The translations under genes and the position numbers were made by a program. Below are positions 9,808-17,932 of a DNA stretch of 41,493 nucleotides, piece after piece; position 1 is the stretch's first letter, and each line of letters begins with the position of its first letter. The DNA lies in the NCBI GenBank assembly GCA_958352145.1, contig CATWNM010000017.1:1-41493 (forward strand). The letters are read 5' to 3'. Below the pieces are notes generated by a model, which saw only the letters and a list, made by a program, of their open reading frames with translations, was not told the origin of the DNA and ran no database searches. Source of the DNA: an uncultured Eubacteriales bacterium. Lineage in GTDB: Bacteria > Bacillota > Clostridia > Oscillospirales > CAG-272.

Positions 9808-9873
9808 ATTATAGCATCGGCCAGTAAATCTTATCAATGTAATTTTTGGTATAAATATTGTATTTTTCGGTTT
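9808..9873 (-). promoter_or_regulatory. Promoter of the binding-protein/GH43 unit with two AraC-type boxes
   Basis: Reading the minus strand, -35 TTGATA (9837-9832), an 18-nt spacer and -10 TATAAT (9813-9808) form a good sigma-A promoter. Two related 15-bp boxes, AAACCGAAAAATACA (9873-9859) and ATACCAAAAATTACA (9852-9838), lie 21 bp apart, and the second directly abuts the -35. This is the classic activator layout for AraC proteins and matches the promoter at 10989-11054. The other bases of the 9739-10060 gap show nothing further that I recognise. Confidence 0.75.
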
Positions 9874-10060
9874 TTGAAAATTCTGCACTCCGGGTAAAAA
9901 TCTACCCACCCGCAAAAACAAAAAATGCCCGCAGCGCTTTTTCTGCAAGGCGGAATCAGGTTCTTTATCCATAATCTGCCTAAACAAAACAATCGCTGAG
10001 AGCAAAAACGCCTGTGTACAGGCCGCAATTTCCAGGGTATTTTTTGTATATTCAATTCAA

Positions 10061-10882
10061 TTATTTTTCATCTCGATACCGCTTAGGCGTTTTCCCGGTG
10101 ATCCGGACAAACGTTTTATAAAAATAGGAAATGTCATAAAAGCCGAGGCTATCCGCGATCTCGGCGATAGACATCTCGGGCGTGCTCTCCAATATGCTCT
10201 GCGCCTTATGGATCTTCACCAAGATCTTATACTGCGCCGGAGACATGCCCATGGAGGATTTAAACGCCTTGCGGAACGTCGACTCGCTGAGCAGGCACAT
10301 CTTTGCAAGCTTTTCTACTGAAATGTTGTCTCCGATATGGTTGTCAATATAGAACAGCGCGGGCGCGACGGTGCCTTTGCTTTTGTTGCCTGCATCAAAC
10401 AGCATGACGTGCGCCAAAAGTTTTTCAAGCAGCCCGTAAAAAGCCTTTGTGACGCGCAGATACGGATTTTTGATATTGGTGCTGAATTCCGCAATTTTAT
10501 AAAAATCATTGGCAATCGCCGGCGACGTCTCCGACATCAGACAGATGATTTCGTCCGCAAGGCAGAACTCGTGCCCCAAAAAATCCCGGATTAGAAAATT
10601 GACCAAAATATCCTGAAAATCCTCGGCTTTTGTCGTGTGGAACTCCACGTAATATTCGCTGTCCTTCGGAATATACAGCAGATTTCCCCGGGAAAAAGTT
10701 GCCCGGCCTCCATCCTTGTATCGAATGCAAACCTCGTCACAAAGGATATACATAAAGCCATGATCCGCCCGCGGACTTCCGATAAAACTCCAACTCTCTC
10801 CGTCCGCCCATTTTTGTGCGAGTCCATATACATCGCAGAAAATATGATGCTGCGCGATATCCTCAATGGATATTTTCTGCAC
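10061..10882 (-). CDS. AraC-family transcriptional regulator
   Basis: This 273-residue protein starts at GTG 10882, with GGAGGG 6 nt upstream. Residues 1-160 form a cupin-like sensing domain (for example GNLLYIPKDSEYYVEFH). Residues about 172-273 are the AraC/XylS DNA-binding domain with two helix-turn-helix units (VEKLAKMCLLSESTFRKAFK; IAEIADSLGFYDISYFYKTF) ending in the usual G-TPKRYR. It lies between, and probably controls, the binding-protein/GH43 unit downstream and the divergent glycosidase gene, whose promoters share paired boxes. By family it likely activates when a sugar binds the N-terminal domain; the sugar is unknown. The repeats at 10989-11024 lie in its own upstream region, so autoregulation is possible. 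Confidence 0.92.
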   Translation of the reverse strand: MQKISIEDIAQHHIFCDVYGLAQKWADGESWSFIGSPRADHGFMYILCDEVCIRYKDGGRATFSRGNLLYIPKDSEYYVEFHTTKAEDFQDILVNFLIRDFLGHEFCLADEIICLMSETSPAIANDFYKIAEFSTNIKNPYLRVTKAFYGLLEKLLAHVMLFDAGNKSKGTVAPALFYIDNHIGDNISVEKLAKMCLLSESTFRKAFKSSMGMSPAQYKILVKIHKAQSILESTPEMSIAEIADSLGFYDISYFYKTFVRITGKTPKRYRDEK

Positions 10883-10988
10883 GAATATCCCTCCTATCCG
10901 GTCGCCGCTCTGTCAGCCAAAATTCATTTTGGATGCTGAGTGCAAATCTTTTCAAGTCTACCTGTGTCCCATATAATGTTAGCAAAGA

Positions 10989-11054
10989 AAATCAAAAAAT
11001 ACAATACACAAATCAAAAAATACATTGCGAACGGCAAAGGTCTGATGGTAAACT
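10989..11054 (+). promoter_or_regulatory. Promoter of the divergent glycosidase gene with two identical AraC-type boxes
   Basis: Two identical 15-bp boxes (AAATCAAAAAATACA) start at 10989 and 11010, 21 bp apart. The second directly abuts -35 TTGCGA (11025-11030); an 18-nt spacer leads to -10 TAAACT (11049-11054). Box spacing, abutment and spacer length all match the promoter at 9808-9873. The poor -10 and -35 fit a promoter that needs an activator. The predicted leader to the start codon at 11279 is about 220 nt; I see no recognised riboswitch in it. Confidence 0.72.
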
Positions 11055-11278
11055 GAGCTAAACAAGATTTAAACAAGCAGTGAGACCGGCAGATCATCCG
11101 ATTATTTCGGCTGTCGGTTTGAATATTCGGCGCAATTTGAATTTAGGAAACAAATTGAAAATACAGTATTATACATTCCCACAGTAACCGAATATTGAAA
11201 ACGGCCGTCTCGAAAAAGCGCATTGCTCTTCCCTGCTGCGCTTGGTAAATTTATTTTAAAATACTGGAGAAAATTACA

Positions 11279-13012
11279 ATGGATTACGGTTTTAAAGTGA
11301 TTGGCAAAACGGTCGGCGGATTTGTCCGGGAAATACAGCCTGTGGTTACGGCGGCTGGGGATATTGTCAAGCTCATCGTCCCGAAAAGGCTGCTCTGCAA
11401 TCCCCGCTATGAGGCGCTGCGCATCGAATCGACGCTTACGACCGCTCATTCCGGGGACTCGGGCTATATGTTTTATCCCACGAATTTTTATTACGGCTTC
11501 GCGCTGACCCGGTTTGAGAAACGCGAGGACACTTTGTTTCGTACCTGGCCGACGGCGACGACCGTCTGCGGCTTCTGCGAAAACGAAAATGCTGTTTTTG
11601 TACGCATCGAAGGCGAAGCGTTTGACGCCCGCTTCGAAGTGGAGGTTTCAAACGGAATATACAGCATTTGCCCGCAGTTTCTGTTTGACGGCGACGAGCC
11701 CGACGAAGACGTCTCGGTAATCTACCATAAAATGCCGAACGCTACGTATTCGGACATGGCGCGCGTATACAGAAAATATCAGATAGAATACAAGGGATGC
11801 GTCCCGCTGAAAGCGCGCGTACTGCAAAGAGAGGCACTCCGGCGGGCGGCGGACGGGATGGAACTGCGCATCCGCATGGGCTGGAAGCCAATCCCGACGC
11901 CGGTGCGGCACCAAAACTTGAAAAACGAACCGCCCATGAAAGTGGCCTGCGACATCGATACTTTAAATAAGATCATCGACCGCATGCATGAAAAAGGCAT
12001 CGACAAAGCCGAAATATGCCTGGTCGGCTGGGGCCCCGGCGGCCACGACGGACGTTTCCCGCAGCAGTATCCGAGCGACGAGCGGTATGGCGGGGACGAC
12101 GCGCTCCGGGCATTTATTGCCAAAGCGCAAAAAATGGGCTATCTTGTGGTCTGCCATACCGTTACCTGCGGCGCGTATGAAATCGCCGACAACTTCGACT
12201 GGGATCTTTTGACAAAAAAGAAAGGGGAAAACGGGGATCTTGTGCCCTATCTCCGCGACCATTACAAGAAAGACGGACTGAACGGCGGCGATCCCTGGCA
12301 TCTGTGCGCCAAAACCGCATACGAAAACTATGCGGTCAAAGATTTCCCCAAGGTGCGCGGATACGGTTTTTATGGTCTGCACTACAACGACGAATTGACC
12401 GCGATCATCCCCGAAAAATGCTATGACCCCAATCACCCCGTTTCCCGCAAGGAAGCGTGGGAATACCACCGCAAGGTCGCGCAACTCTCTAAAGACCTCT
12501 TTGGAGGATACCAGTCCGAAGGGTATATGGACTATATGAACGCGGATGTAGACGCGGTTCTTTATATTGGTGTACAGTCCAAGCTGACGCACGAGCAGAA
12601 TCCGCTGTTCGACGAGGGCATTCCCTTCTGGCAGCTTGTCTATCACGGGATCGTTCTGTCAAACCCGACCTCCCAGACCGTCAATTATCCGATCAAGGAG
12701 GAATATCAGCATCTGAAATTCATCGAATATGGCGGACGGCCCGTGATGTACTTCAACAGCAAATTCGGCGCGGACCGCAACTGGATGGGCGATCTGGATT
12801 TATTCTGCGAAAACGACATAGACATTGAGCGCAGCGTCGACGCCATCAAAGCGGCCTATGACGAATATGAAAAGTTCAAGCATCTGCAATACGAATTCAT
12901 GGAAAATCATGAAAAGCTCGGCGACGGCTTATACAGAACAACCTATTCGGACGGCACGATGATTACCGTGGATTATAATGCCGGCGGCTATACAGTAGAA
13001 AAAGAAAACTGA
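11279..13012 (+). CDS. Putative TIM-barrel glycoside hydrolase (DUF5696-like), cytoplasmic
   Basis: This 577-residue protein starts at ATG 11279, with GGAGA 8 nt upstream. It has no signal peptide. The first 190 residues look like a beta-sandwich. From about 210 the pattern is that of a TIM-barrel carbohydrate enzyme: ICLVGWGPGGHDGRFPQ, GYLVVCHTVTCGAYE, GFYGLHYNDELTAI (Asp371/Glu372) and GGYQSEGYMDYM (Glu414). These acids are the best candidates for catalysis, but this is inference. The closest family I can suggest is the DUF5696/GH101-like clan of uncharacterised gut glycosidases, without certainty. It stands divergent from the AraC gene, shares its promoter layout with the GH43 unit and ends at a strong terminator, so it is a single-gene unit of the same sugar-use system. 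Confidence 0.7.
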   Translation: MDYGFKVIGKTVGGFVREIQPVVTAAGDIVKLIVPKRLLCNPRYEALRIESTLTTAHSGDSGYMFYPTNFYYGFALTRFEKREDTLFRTWPTATTVCGFCENENAVFVRIEGEAFDARFEVEVSNGIYSICPQFLFDGDEPDEDVSVIYHKMPNATYSDMARVYRKYQIEYKGCVPLKARVLQREALRRAADGMELRIRMGWKPIPTPVRHQNLKNEPPMKVACDIDTLNKIIDRMHEKGIDKAEICLVGWGPGGHDGRFPQQYPSDERYGGDDALRAFIAKAQKMGYLVVCHTVTCGAYEIADNFDWDLLTKKKGENGDLVPYLRDHYKKDGLNGGDPWHLCAKTAYENYAVKDFPKVRGYGFYGLHYNDELTAIIPEKCYDPNHPVSRKEAWEYHRKVAQLSKDLFGGYQSEGYMDYMNADVDAVLYIGVQSKLTHEQNPLFDEGIPFWQLVYHGIVLSNPTSQTVNYPIKEEYQHLKFIEYGGRPVMYFNSKFGADRNWMGDLDLFCENDIDIERSVDAIKAAYDEYEKFKHLQYEFMENHEKLGDGLYRTTYSDGTMITVDYNAGGYTVEKEN

Positions 13013-13080
13013 GCGCCGCGCAGCATCTGCGCCTTTCACGCCGTTCAAAGTTCTGTCCATACATAAGATTTTTTATCAAA

Positions 13081-13126
13081 AACGGGCGTCCGGACGGCTC
13101 AAATGCCGTCCGGACGCCCGTTTTGT
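13081..13126. terminator. Bidirectional terminator after the putative glycosidase
   Basis: A perfect 18-bp stem (13081-13098 with 13105-13122) with loop TCAAAT is followed by a T-run on the plus strand. A T-run also follows it on the minus strand, so it can serve the convergent PnuC-like gene too. Confidence 0.9.
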
Positions 13127-13203
13127 TTTATGAGCGCGCCACATATACCGGGTATGCACTACGTGAACACAACGCTTGCAAAAATCCTCTGACTATTCGC
13201 TTT

Positions 13204-13917
13204 TTATTGCTGCTTTTCCGGATGACTCTTCGTGTAAAGCAGCCATTTTACAAATCCATAGCAAGTATTAACCAGCATCGCGGCCACCGTAATCAGCATG
13301 ATGTAAGCGCCGGATGAAACGTATAAAATCGCATAAAGCACAAGGGTAATGAACCACGCATACCATTGCTCATTGTAGCGCAGCAGAAGCAAAATCCCAT
13401 TTGCCATGCCGCAGGCTGCCGCCAAAGCATCCAAATAGGAATCAGCCGCACCGGGGAGCATCGAGATCAGATACCCAACGCCAAGGCCAAACGCAATAAT
13501 CGCCAGTATGACAAAAATATCCTGTTTGACAGAAAGACGCCGCACAACGGTCAATTCTTCTTTCTCACGATCGGGATGACGTTTCCATTTCATAAAGCTG
13601 ACAATATCGATCGGAATCCAAAACAGCATGGTAACAATGGCGATCGTATACCAACCGAGCGCGATGCAGAGCACGAGTTCCGGAATTTCAATAAAAAACG
13701 CGTCCACCGCAAAATTCCATTTGCTCTGCTTGGAAATCAGCAATTCGCAAACGGGGTTGGCAAGCGTAGCGACGACTGAACAAACCACAACCATAGGATT
13801 CGATATATCGTCCAGCATATAGTCCGGCAGCAGAATGATAAACAGCGCAGTCATCAAAAAGACGGCGGAAAGGTAAGTAATTTGATAGGGCGTAAACGAT
13901 TTCAAAAGTCTTTTCAT
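13204..13917 (-). CDS. PnuC-like transporter (nicotinamide riboside or other vitamin nucleoside)
   Basis: This 237-residue membrane protein has about seven hydrophobic segments. The C-terminal part (NEQWYAWFITLVLYAILY, then ...NTCYGFVKW) matches the conserved Trp/Tyr pattern of the PnuC family, and the mid-protein SKWNFAVDAFF and SFMKWKRHP segments also fit. PnuC proteins facilitate uptake of nicotinamide riboside; relatives carry thiamine or riboflavin, so the substrate is open. The start overlaps the amidohydrolase stop (ATGA, 13914-13917), so the two are translationally coupled and probably handle one compound. The ribosome binding site of its own is weak, which fits coupling. Confidence 0.75.
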   Translation of the reverse strand: MKRLLKSFTPYQITYLSAVFLMTALFIILLPDYMLDDISNPMVVVCSVVATLANPVCELLISKQSKWNFAVDAFFIEIPELVLCIALGWYTIAIVTMLFWIPIDIVSFMKWKRHPDREKEELTVVRRLSVKQDIFVILAIIAFGLGVGYLISMLPGAADSYLDALAAACGMANGILLLLRYNEQWYAWFITLVLYAILYVSSGAYIMLITVAAMLVNTCYGFVKWLLYTKSHPEKQQ

Positions 13918-14744
13918 GATAAAAAATCACTTTCTTTGATATAAAATTTCAGCCGAGGAAATGCGCGGAGGCAATTTTGATAATAAATCAGCGGAAATGA
14001 CTCCGCACGAAATATTTTTTTAATGCTTTCGTCATACTCGCTTAACTGCGCCAAATTGATCGGCGGGCAAAAGTCGGTGCCGTAGAGAATTTTTCGCTCC
14101 ATACCCGGCTGCGAATGTATGGCGGCGCGAAATATCGCAATGGCGCCGTCAACGTCGCCGCCCTCTTTTGTGCCGGTTTCATATGCGCCGGAAAAATCGG
14201 TAAACATATTGTCATGCTCGGAAACGATCCGGACGCATTCATCAAACCGCGGATCATCCATATGCGCAAGGATAAAATTGACCGTCGGAAAGTCCTCCGC
14301 TGCTTTTGCGGCATACTTTGCGGCGGATCCGTCAATGTCGTTGTCTGATGGCAGCACCAGCGAGCACAAGCCGGTATGAAACGTCACGGACAGCTGATTC
14401 TGCCGGGCAAATTCATAAATCGGGTAAAGGGGTGGATCGTTGGCCTTTGCGCTTTGATAGCTCAGGTAAATTTTCAGCCCCACCACTTTCCAAGCCGTCA
14501 GATTTTGTTCGATTTCTTCAATCTGCGGCCCAATCGGCTGCTTGAGGTCAATGCACGGGTTTAAAAAAAGTCGGTCGTCCTCCATGACGGTTTCAATACA
14601 TTCCGGATTTTCCATGATATTTTTCGGGAACTGCATGACCAGCGCATAACCGGACGTCCGGTCAAAATATTCGTCCCGAATACGGCGGCTCACAATATGG
14701 GTGTGGCAGTCGATCTTTTTGTCCTTTAGCTGATGAATGTCCAT
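13914..14744 (-). CDS. Metal-dependent amidohydrolase (TIM-barrel)
   Basis: The product is 276 residues. ATG 14744 is chosen over an upstream start because GGAG lies 6 nt before it and the conserved HxH follows at once. Metal ligands of the amidohydrolase superfamily are visible: His14 and His16 (DCHTH), His123 (TFHTG), His161 (LAHMDD) and Asp224 (YGTDFCP). The length fits the amidohydrolase-2 group, whose members are hydrolases or decarboxylases of small ring or lactone compounds. There is no signal peptide. Coupling to the PnuC-like transporter by an ATGA overlap suggests that it acts on the imported compound or its product. The upstream 130 bp lies just beyond the tRNA terminator, and I see no convincing promoter in it. 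Confidence 0.82.
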   Translation of the reverse strand: MDIHQLKDKKIDCHTHIVSRRIRDEYFDRTSGYALVMQFPKNIMENPECIETVMEDDRLFLNPCIDLKQPIGPQIEEIEQNLTAWKVVGLKIYLSYQSAKANDPPLYPIYEFARQNQLSVTFHTGLCSLVLPSDNDIDGSAAKYAAKAAEDFPTVNFILAHMDDPRFDECVRIVSEHDNMFTDFSGAYETGTKEGGDVDGAIAIFRAAIHSQPGMERKILYGTDFCPPINLAQLSEYDESIKKIFRAESFPLIYYQNCLRAFPRLKFYIKESDFLS

Positions 14745-14876
14745 CTGTATCTCCTGTTTGCCGGTGTCAAGGCTTGCCGCCCTGCGCATGATTTTGTTCC
14801 GATTTGCTCCGTGTGCGGCGGGGATGCCGCCTAGAAAAACGAACGAACCGACCGCTCGTCTCTCGTATTTTCTTTC

Positions 14877-14917
14877 AAAAAAACAACTCCTTGCAAACGC
14901 TCAGTTTACAAGGAGTT
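14877..14917 (-). terminator. Terminator of the tRNA unit
   Basis: On the minus strand, just after the tRNA-Val 3' end, AACTCCTTG pairs with CAAGGAGTT (14909-14917 with 14885-14893). The stem extends by four more pairs past one mismatch and is followed by TGTTTTTTT. Confidence 0.88.
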
Positions 14918-14921
14918 TTGA

Positions 14922-14998
14922 TGGTGGAGACAGAGGGGCTCGAACCCACGACCTCTCGGATGTGAACCGAACGCTCTGACCAGCTGAGCTATGCCTCC
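14922..14998 (-). tRNA. tRNA-Val (anticodon CAC)
   Basis: A full cloverleaf folds: acceptor GGAGGCA with TGTCTCC (one G-T), D arm GCTC/GAGC, anticodon loop TTCACAT giving CAC, T arm GTGGG TTCGAGC CCCTC, discriminator A and an encoded CCA (14922-14924). It reads GUG codons. Confidence 0.95.
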
Positions 14999-15026
14999 AT
15001 GCTGCCGCCGGAAAATTCCGGCGGCC

Positions 15027-15104
15027 TGGCCCGCCCTGGGGGATTCGAACCCACGACCAACGGAATCGGAATCCGGTACTCTATCCGGACTGAGCTAAGG
15101 GCGG
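15027..15104 (-). tRNA. tRNA-Arg (anticodon CCG)
   Basis: The acceptor CCGCCCT pairs perfectly with AGGGCGG. The anticodon loop TTCCGAT gives CCG, the T loop is TTCGAAT, the discriminator is G and CCA is encoded (15027-15029). It reads CGG codons. A short inverted repeat (15003-15024) separates it from tRNA-Val; the two are probably one processed transcript. Confidence 0.95.
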
Positions 15105-15203
15105 AAACAAAGTTACGGACTGCGCCATATGCAGCTTTTTTATTATAGCACAGCTTTTTAAAAAATGCACTACTTTTTTTGAACTTTTTTAAAATTTTTT
15201 CGT

Positions 15204-15547
15204 ATGCCCGCGAAAAAAAGGAAGTGTCGCGCGCGACGCGCCAAGGCCGTCCCCGTCAAAATCTTCATCGGCGGCATCTACGCAGTCGGCGTTCCTTCGA
15301 TCATCATGGTCGCCATCGGCTCAGTGATGTATTACCTCATGAACAAAATTTGCCATGCTGTACGCATTTTGCTTTATGGACGCCGGTATTTTGCTGATGC
15401 AGCTGATCTCGGATTTGCTGCTGCGGTTCTTTGTCGACGATGAAACGGTTATTGCGCTTGGCTGCACCGCACTGCGAATCATCAGCCTCAGCTTCATATT
15501 CGCGGGATTCTGCATCGTCATCGGATCGGTACTTCACTGGTTCGGGG
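15204..15547 (+). pseudogene. Decayed MATE-family efflux pump fragment
   Basis: Two out-of-frame pieces translate to recognisable MATE segments. The first (about 15240-15350) gives IYAVGVPSIIMVAIGSVMYY, like the middle of a MATE pump. The second (15355-15547) gives RIISLSFIFAGFCIVIGSV, which normally lies about 100 residues further on. An internal deletion with a frame change near 15350, plus loss of both ends, leaves no functional pump. No ribosome binding site supports expression. Confidence 0.75.
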
Positions 15548-15717
15548 AATCCCGGCCGGTTTTTCACGTCACGCGCTGCACAAAGCGGCGAGAAGAGCGA
15601 AATTTGTCAAAATTGCCGGTTTTCTACCCGCCGGAAAAATCGAGTATCCATTTTCGGCAATGCCGGACAGGAAAAAGGAGTCCGTCAATTTGCCGAATTC
15701 ACCCGGTTTTTTGTATT

Positions 15718-15776
15718 ATCCTAAATATTGTTGTTAAAAATGTGCATTGACACTATATATTGTGTTGGTATATAAT
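15718..15776 (+). promoter_or_regulatory. nrdD promoter with two NrdR boxes
   Basis: -35 TTGACA (15747-15752), an 18-nt spacer and -10 TATAAT (15771-15776) form a near-consensus promoter. ACACTATATATTGTGT (15750-15765) matches the NrdR-box consensus at every conserved base and lies between the two hexamers. A weaker box, ATCCTAAATATTGTTG (15718-15733), lies 32 bp upstream, the usual three-turn spacing of NrdR box pairs. By established knowledge NrdR represses ribonucleotide reductase genes when dATP is high; no nrdR gene is in this window. Confidence 0.9.
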
Positions 15777-15805
15777 AAATGCAAATGTCTGACGGAGAAA
15801 AAACG

Positions 15806-17926
15806 ATGATAAAAGTAATCAAAAAGGATGGAACAAAAGAAGACTACAACGTGCAGAAAGTGGTGGCGGCCGTAACCAAGTCGGCCGACCGTGTACTGAT
15901 TCAATTTACGCCTGAAGATCTGCAGAAGATCTGCGCGTTCGTAGACAGCCGCGTGCTCGGACTCGGACGAGACGAAGTGCACATTGCCGAGATGCACAAC
16001 ATCGTGGAGGGCGCGCTGGACCTCGTCAATCCTGCCGTGGCCAAAAGCTACCGGGATTACCGCAATTACAAGCAGGACTTCGTGCACATGCTGGACGAAG
16101 TGTACCGCAAAAGCCAGGCGATCATGTACATCGGAGACAAAGAAAACTCCAACTCGGATTCGGCGCTGGTCTCTACCAAGCGTTCTTTGATCTTCAATCA
16201 ACTCAATAAGGAACTGTACAAAAAGTTCTTTCTGACCGTCGAAGAACTGCAGGCCTGCCGGGACGGGTATATTTATGTACACGATATGTCGGCGCGCAGG
16301 GACACGATGAACTGCTGCCTTTTTGACGTGGCGGCCGTTCTGAAAGACGGCTTTGAGATGGGCAATCTCTGGTACAACGAACCCAAGACGCTAGACGTCG
16401 CGTTCGACGTGATCGGCGACATCGTTTTATCGGCGGCAAGCCAGCAGTACGGCGGCTTCACCGTACCCGAAGCGGATAAAATCCTTGCCCCCTACGCCGA
16501 GCGCAGCTATCGAAAATATATAGAAAAATACCGCGCGCTCGGCCTTGACGAAGCCGTCTGCGAACGGGAAGCGACAGCTGATCTCGAAAACGATTTTCAT
16601 CAGGGCTTTCAGGGATGGGAATATAAATTCAACACGGTCGCATCCAGCCGGGGGGACTATCCGTTCATCACGGTAACCATCGGACTCGGCGAAAGCCGGT
16701 TCGCGAAAATGGCCGCAAAAATCATGCTGGACGTCCGGCGCGGCGGACAGGGAAAAAAGTGGTGTAAAAAGCCTGTTCTGTTCCCGAAAATTGTCTTTTT
16801 GTACGATGGAAACCTGCATGGACCGGGCGGCGCGCTCGAGGATGTGTTCGAGGCGGGCATCGACTGCTCGCAGAAATCCATGTACCCCGACTGGCTGTCC
16901 CTGACCGGCGAGGGCTACGTCGCCGATATGTATAAGCGGTACGGCAAGGTGGTCTCGCCGATGGGCTGCCGCGCCTTTTTGTCCCCATGGTATGAACGAG
17001 GCGGCATGACGCCCGCCGACGACACAGATGTTCCCGTATTCGTCGGCCGATTCAATATCGGCGCAGTCAGCCTGCATCTGCCGATGATCTATGCGCGCGC
17101 GCAGAAGGAGAGCCGCGATTTTTACGAAGTGCTCGATTATTATCTGAACCTGATTCGGAAACTGCATATCCGAACCTATGAATATCTTGGCGAAATGCGC
17201 GCATCCACCAATCCGCTGGCCTACTGCGAGGGCGGTTTTTACGGCGGGCATCTCGGCATCCACGACAAGATCAAACCGCTTTTAAAAAGCGCGACCGCCT
17301 CATTCGGTATCACGGCGCTCAACGAACTGCAAGAACTCCACAACCGCAAATCGCTGGTGGAGGACGGACGCTTTGCGCTTGAAGTGATGGAGCACATCAA
17401 TCAGAAAGTCGCCGAGTTCAAAGAGGAAGACGGACACCTATACGCGCTCTACGGCACACCAGCCGAAAGCCTGTGCGGACTGCAGGTTGAGCAGTTCCGC
17501 AAAAAGTACGGCATCATCGAGCACGTTTCCGACCGCGAATATGTGTCCAACAGCTTCCACTGCCACGTTTCCGAAGAGATCACGCCGATTGAAAAACAGG
17601 ATCTTGAGGGGCGGTTTTGGAATTTGATGAACGGCGGCAAAATCCAGTATGTAAAATATCCGATCGACTACAACCGCGAAGCGGTCAAAACGCTGGTCCG
17701 GCGCGCGATGGACAAAGGCTTCTATGAGGGCGTCAATCTGTCTCTCGCTTACTGCGACGACTGCGGCCATCAGGAGCTTGAAATGGACGTGTGCCCGAAA
17801 TGCGGTTCCAAAAATCTGACGAAAATTGACCGGATGAACGGCTATTTGTCCTATTCCCGCGTCAAGGGCGACACCCGGCTGAACGCGGCCAAAATGGCGG
17901 AAATCCGCGATCGGAAAAGTATGTGA
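15806..17926 (+). CDS. nrdD: Anaerobic ribonucleoside-triphosphate reductase
   Basis: This 706-residue glycyl-radical enzyme reduces ribonucleoside triphosphates to deoxynucleotides without oxygen. ATG 15806 has GGAGA 8 nt upstream; the earlier in-frame ATG 15779 would lie before the predicted transcription start. Residues 1-92 are an ATP-cone that senses ATP/dATP. The C-terminus has the zinc site Cys650/653/663/666 (CDDC and CPKC) and the radical loop RMNGYLSY with Gly679. The length matches the family. The promoter carries two NrdR boxes, and nrdG follows after 6 bp, so the reductase and its activase are made together. Confidence 0.97.
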   Translation: MIKVIKKDGTKEDYNVQKVVAAVTKSADRVLIQFTPEDLQKICAFVDSRVLGLGRDEVHIAEMHNIVEGALDLVNPAVAKSYRDYRNYKQDFVHMLDEVYRKSQAIMYIGDKENSNSDSALVSTKRSLIFNQLNKELYKKFFLTVEELQACRDGYIYVHDMSARRDTMNCCLFDVAAVLKDGFEMGNLWYNEPKTLDVAFDVIGDIVLSAASQQYGGFTVPEADKILAPYAERSYRKYIEKYRALGLDEAVCEREATADLENDFHQGFQGWEYKFNTVASSRGDYPFITVTIGLGESRFAKMAAKIMLDVRRGGQGKKWCKKPVLFPKIVFLYDGNLHGPGGALEDVFEAGIDCSQKSMYPDWLSLTGEGYVADMYKRYGKVVSPMGCRAFLSPWYERGGMTPADDTDVPVFVGRFNIGAVSLHLPMIYARAQKESRDFYEVLDYYLNLIRKLHIRTYEYLGEMRASTNPLAYCEGGFYGGHLGIHDKIKPLLKSATASFGITALNELQELHNRKSLVEDGRFALEVMEHINQKVAEFKEEDGHLYALYGTPAESLCGLQVEQFRKKYGIIEHVSDREYVSNSFHCHVSEEITPIEKQDLEGRFWNLMNGGKIQYVKYPIDYNREAVKTLVRRAMDKGFYEGVNLSLAYCDDCGHQELEMDVCPKCGSKNLTKIDRMNGYLSYSRVKGDTRLNAAKMAEIRDRKSM

Positions 17927-17932
17927 GGAATT

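Noticed and set aside
14745..14880. Possible riboswitch before the amidohydrolase/PnuC-like operon
   Set aside because: Vitamin transporters are often riboswitch-controlled, but I could not find a thiamine, NAD or preQ1 consensus in this short leader.
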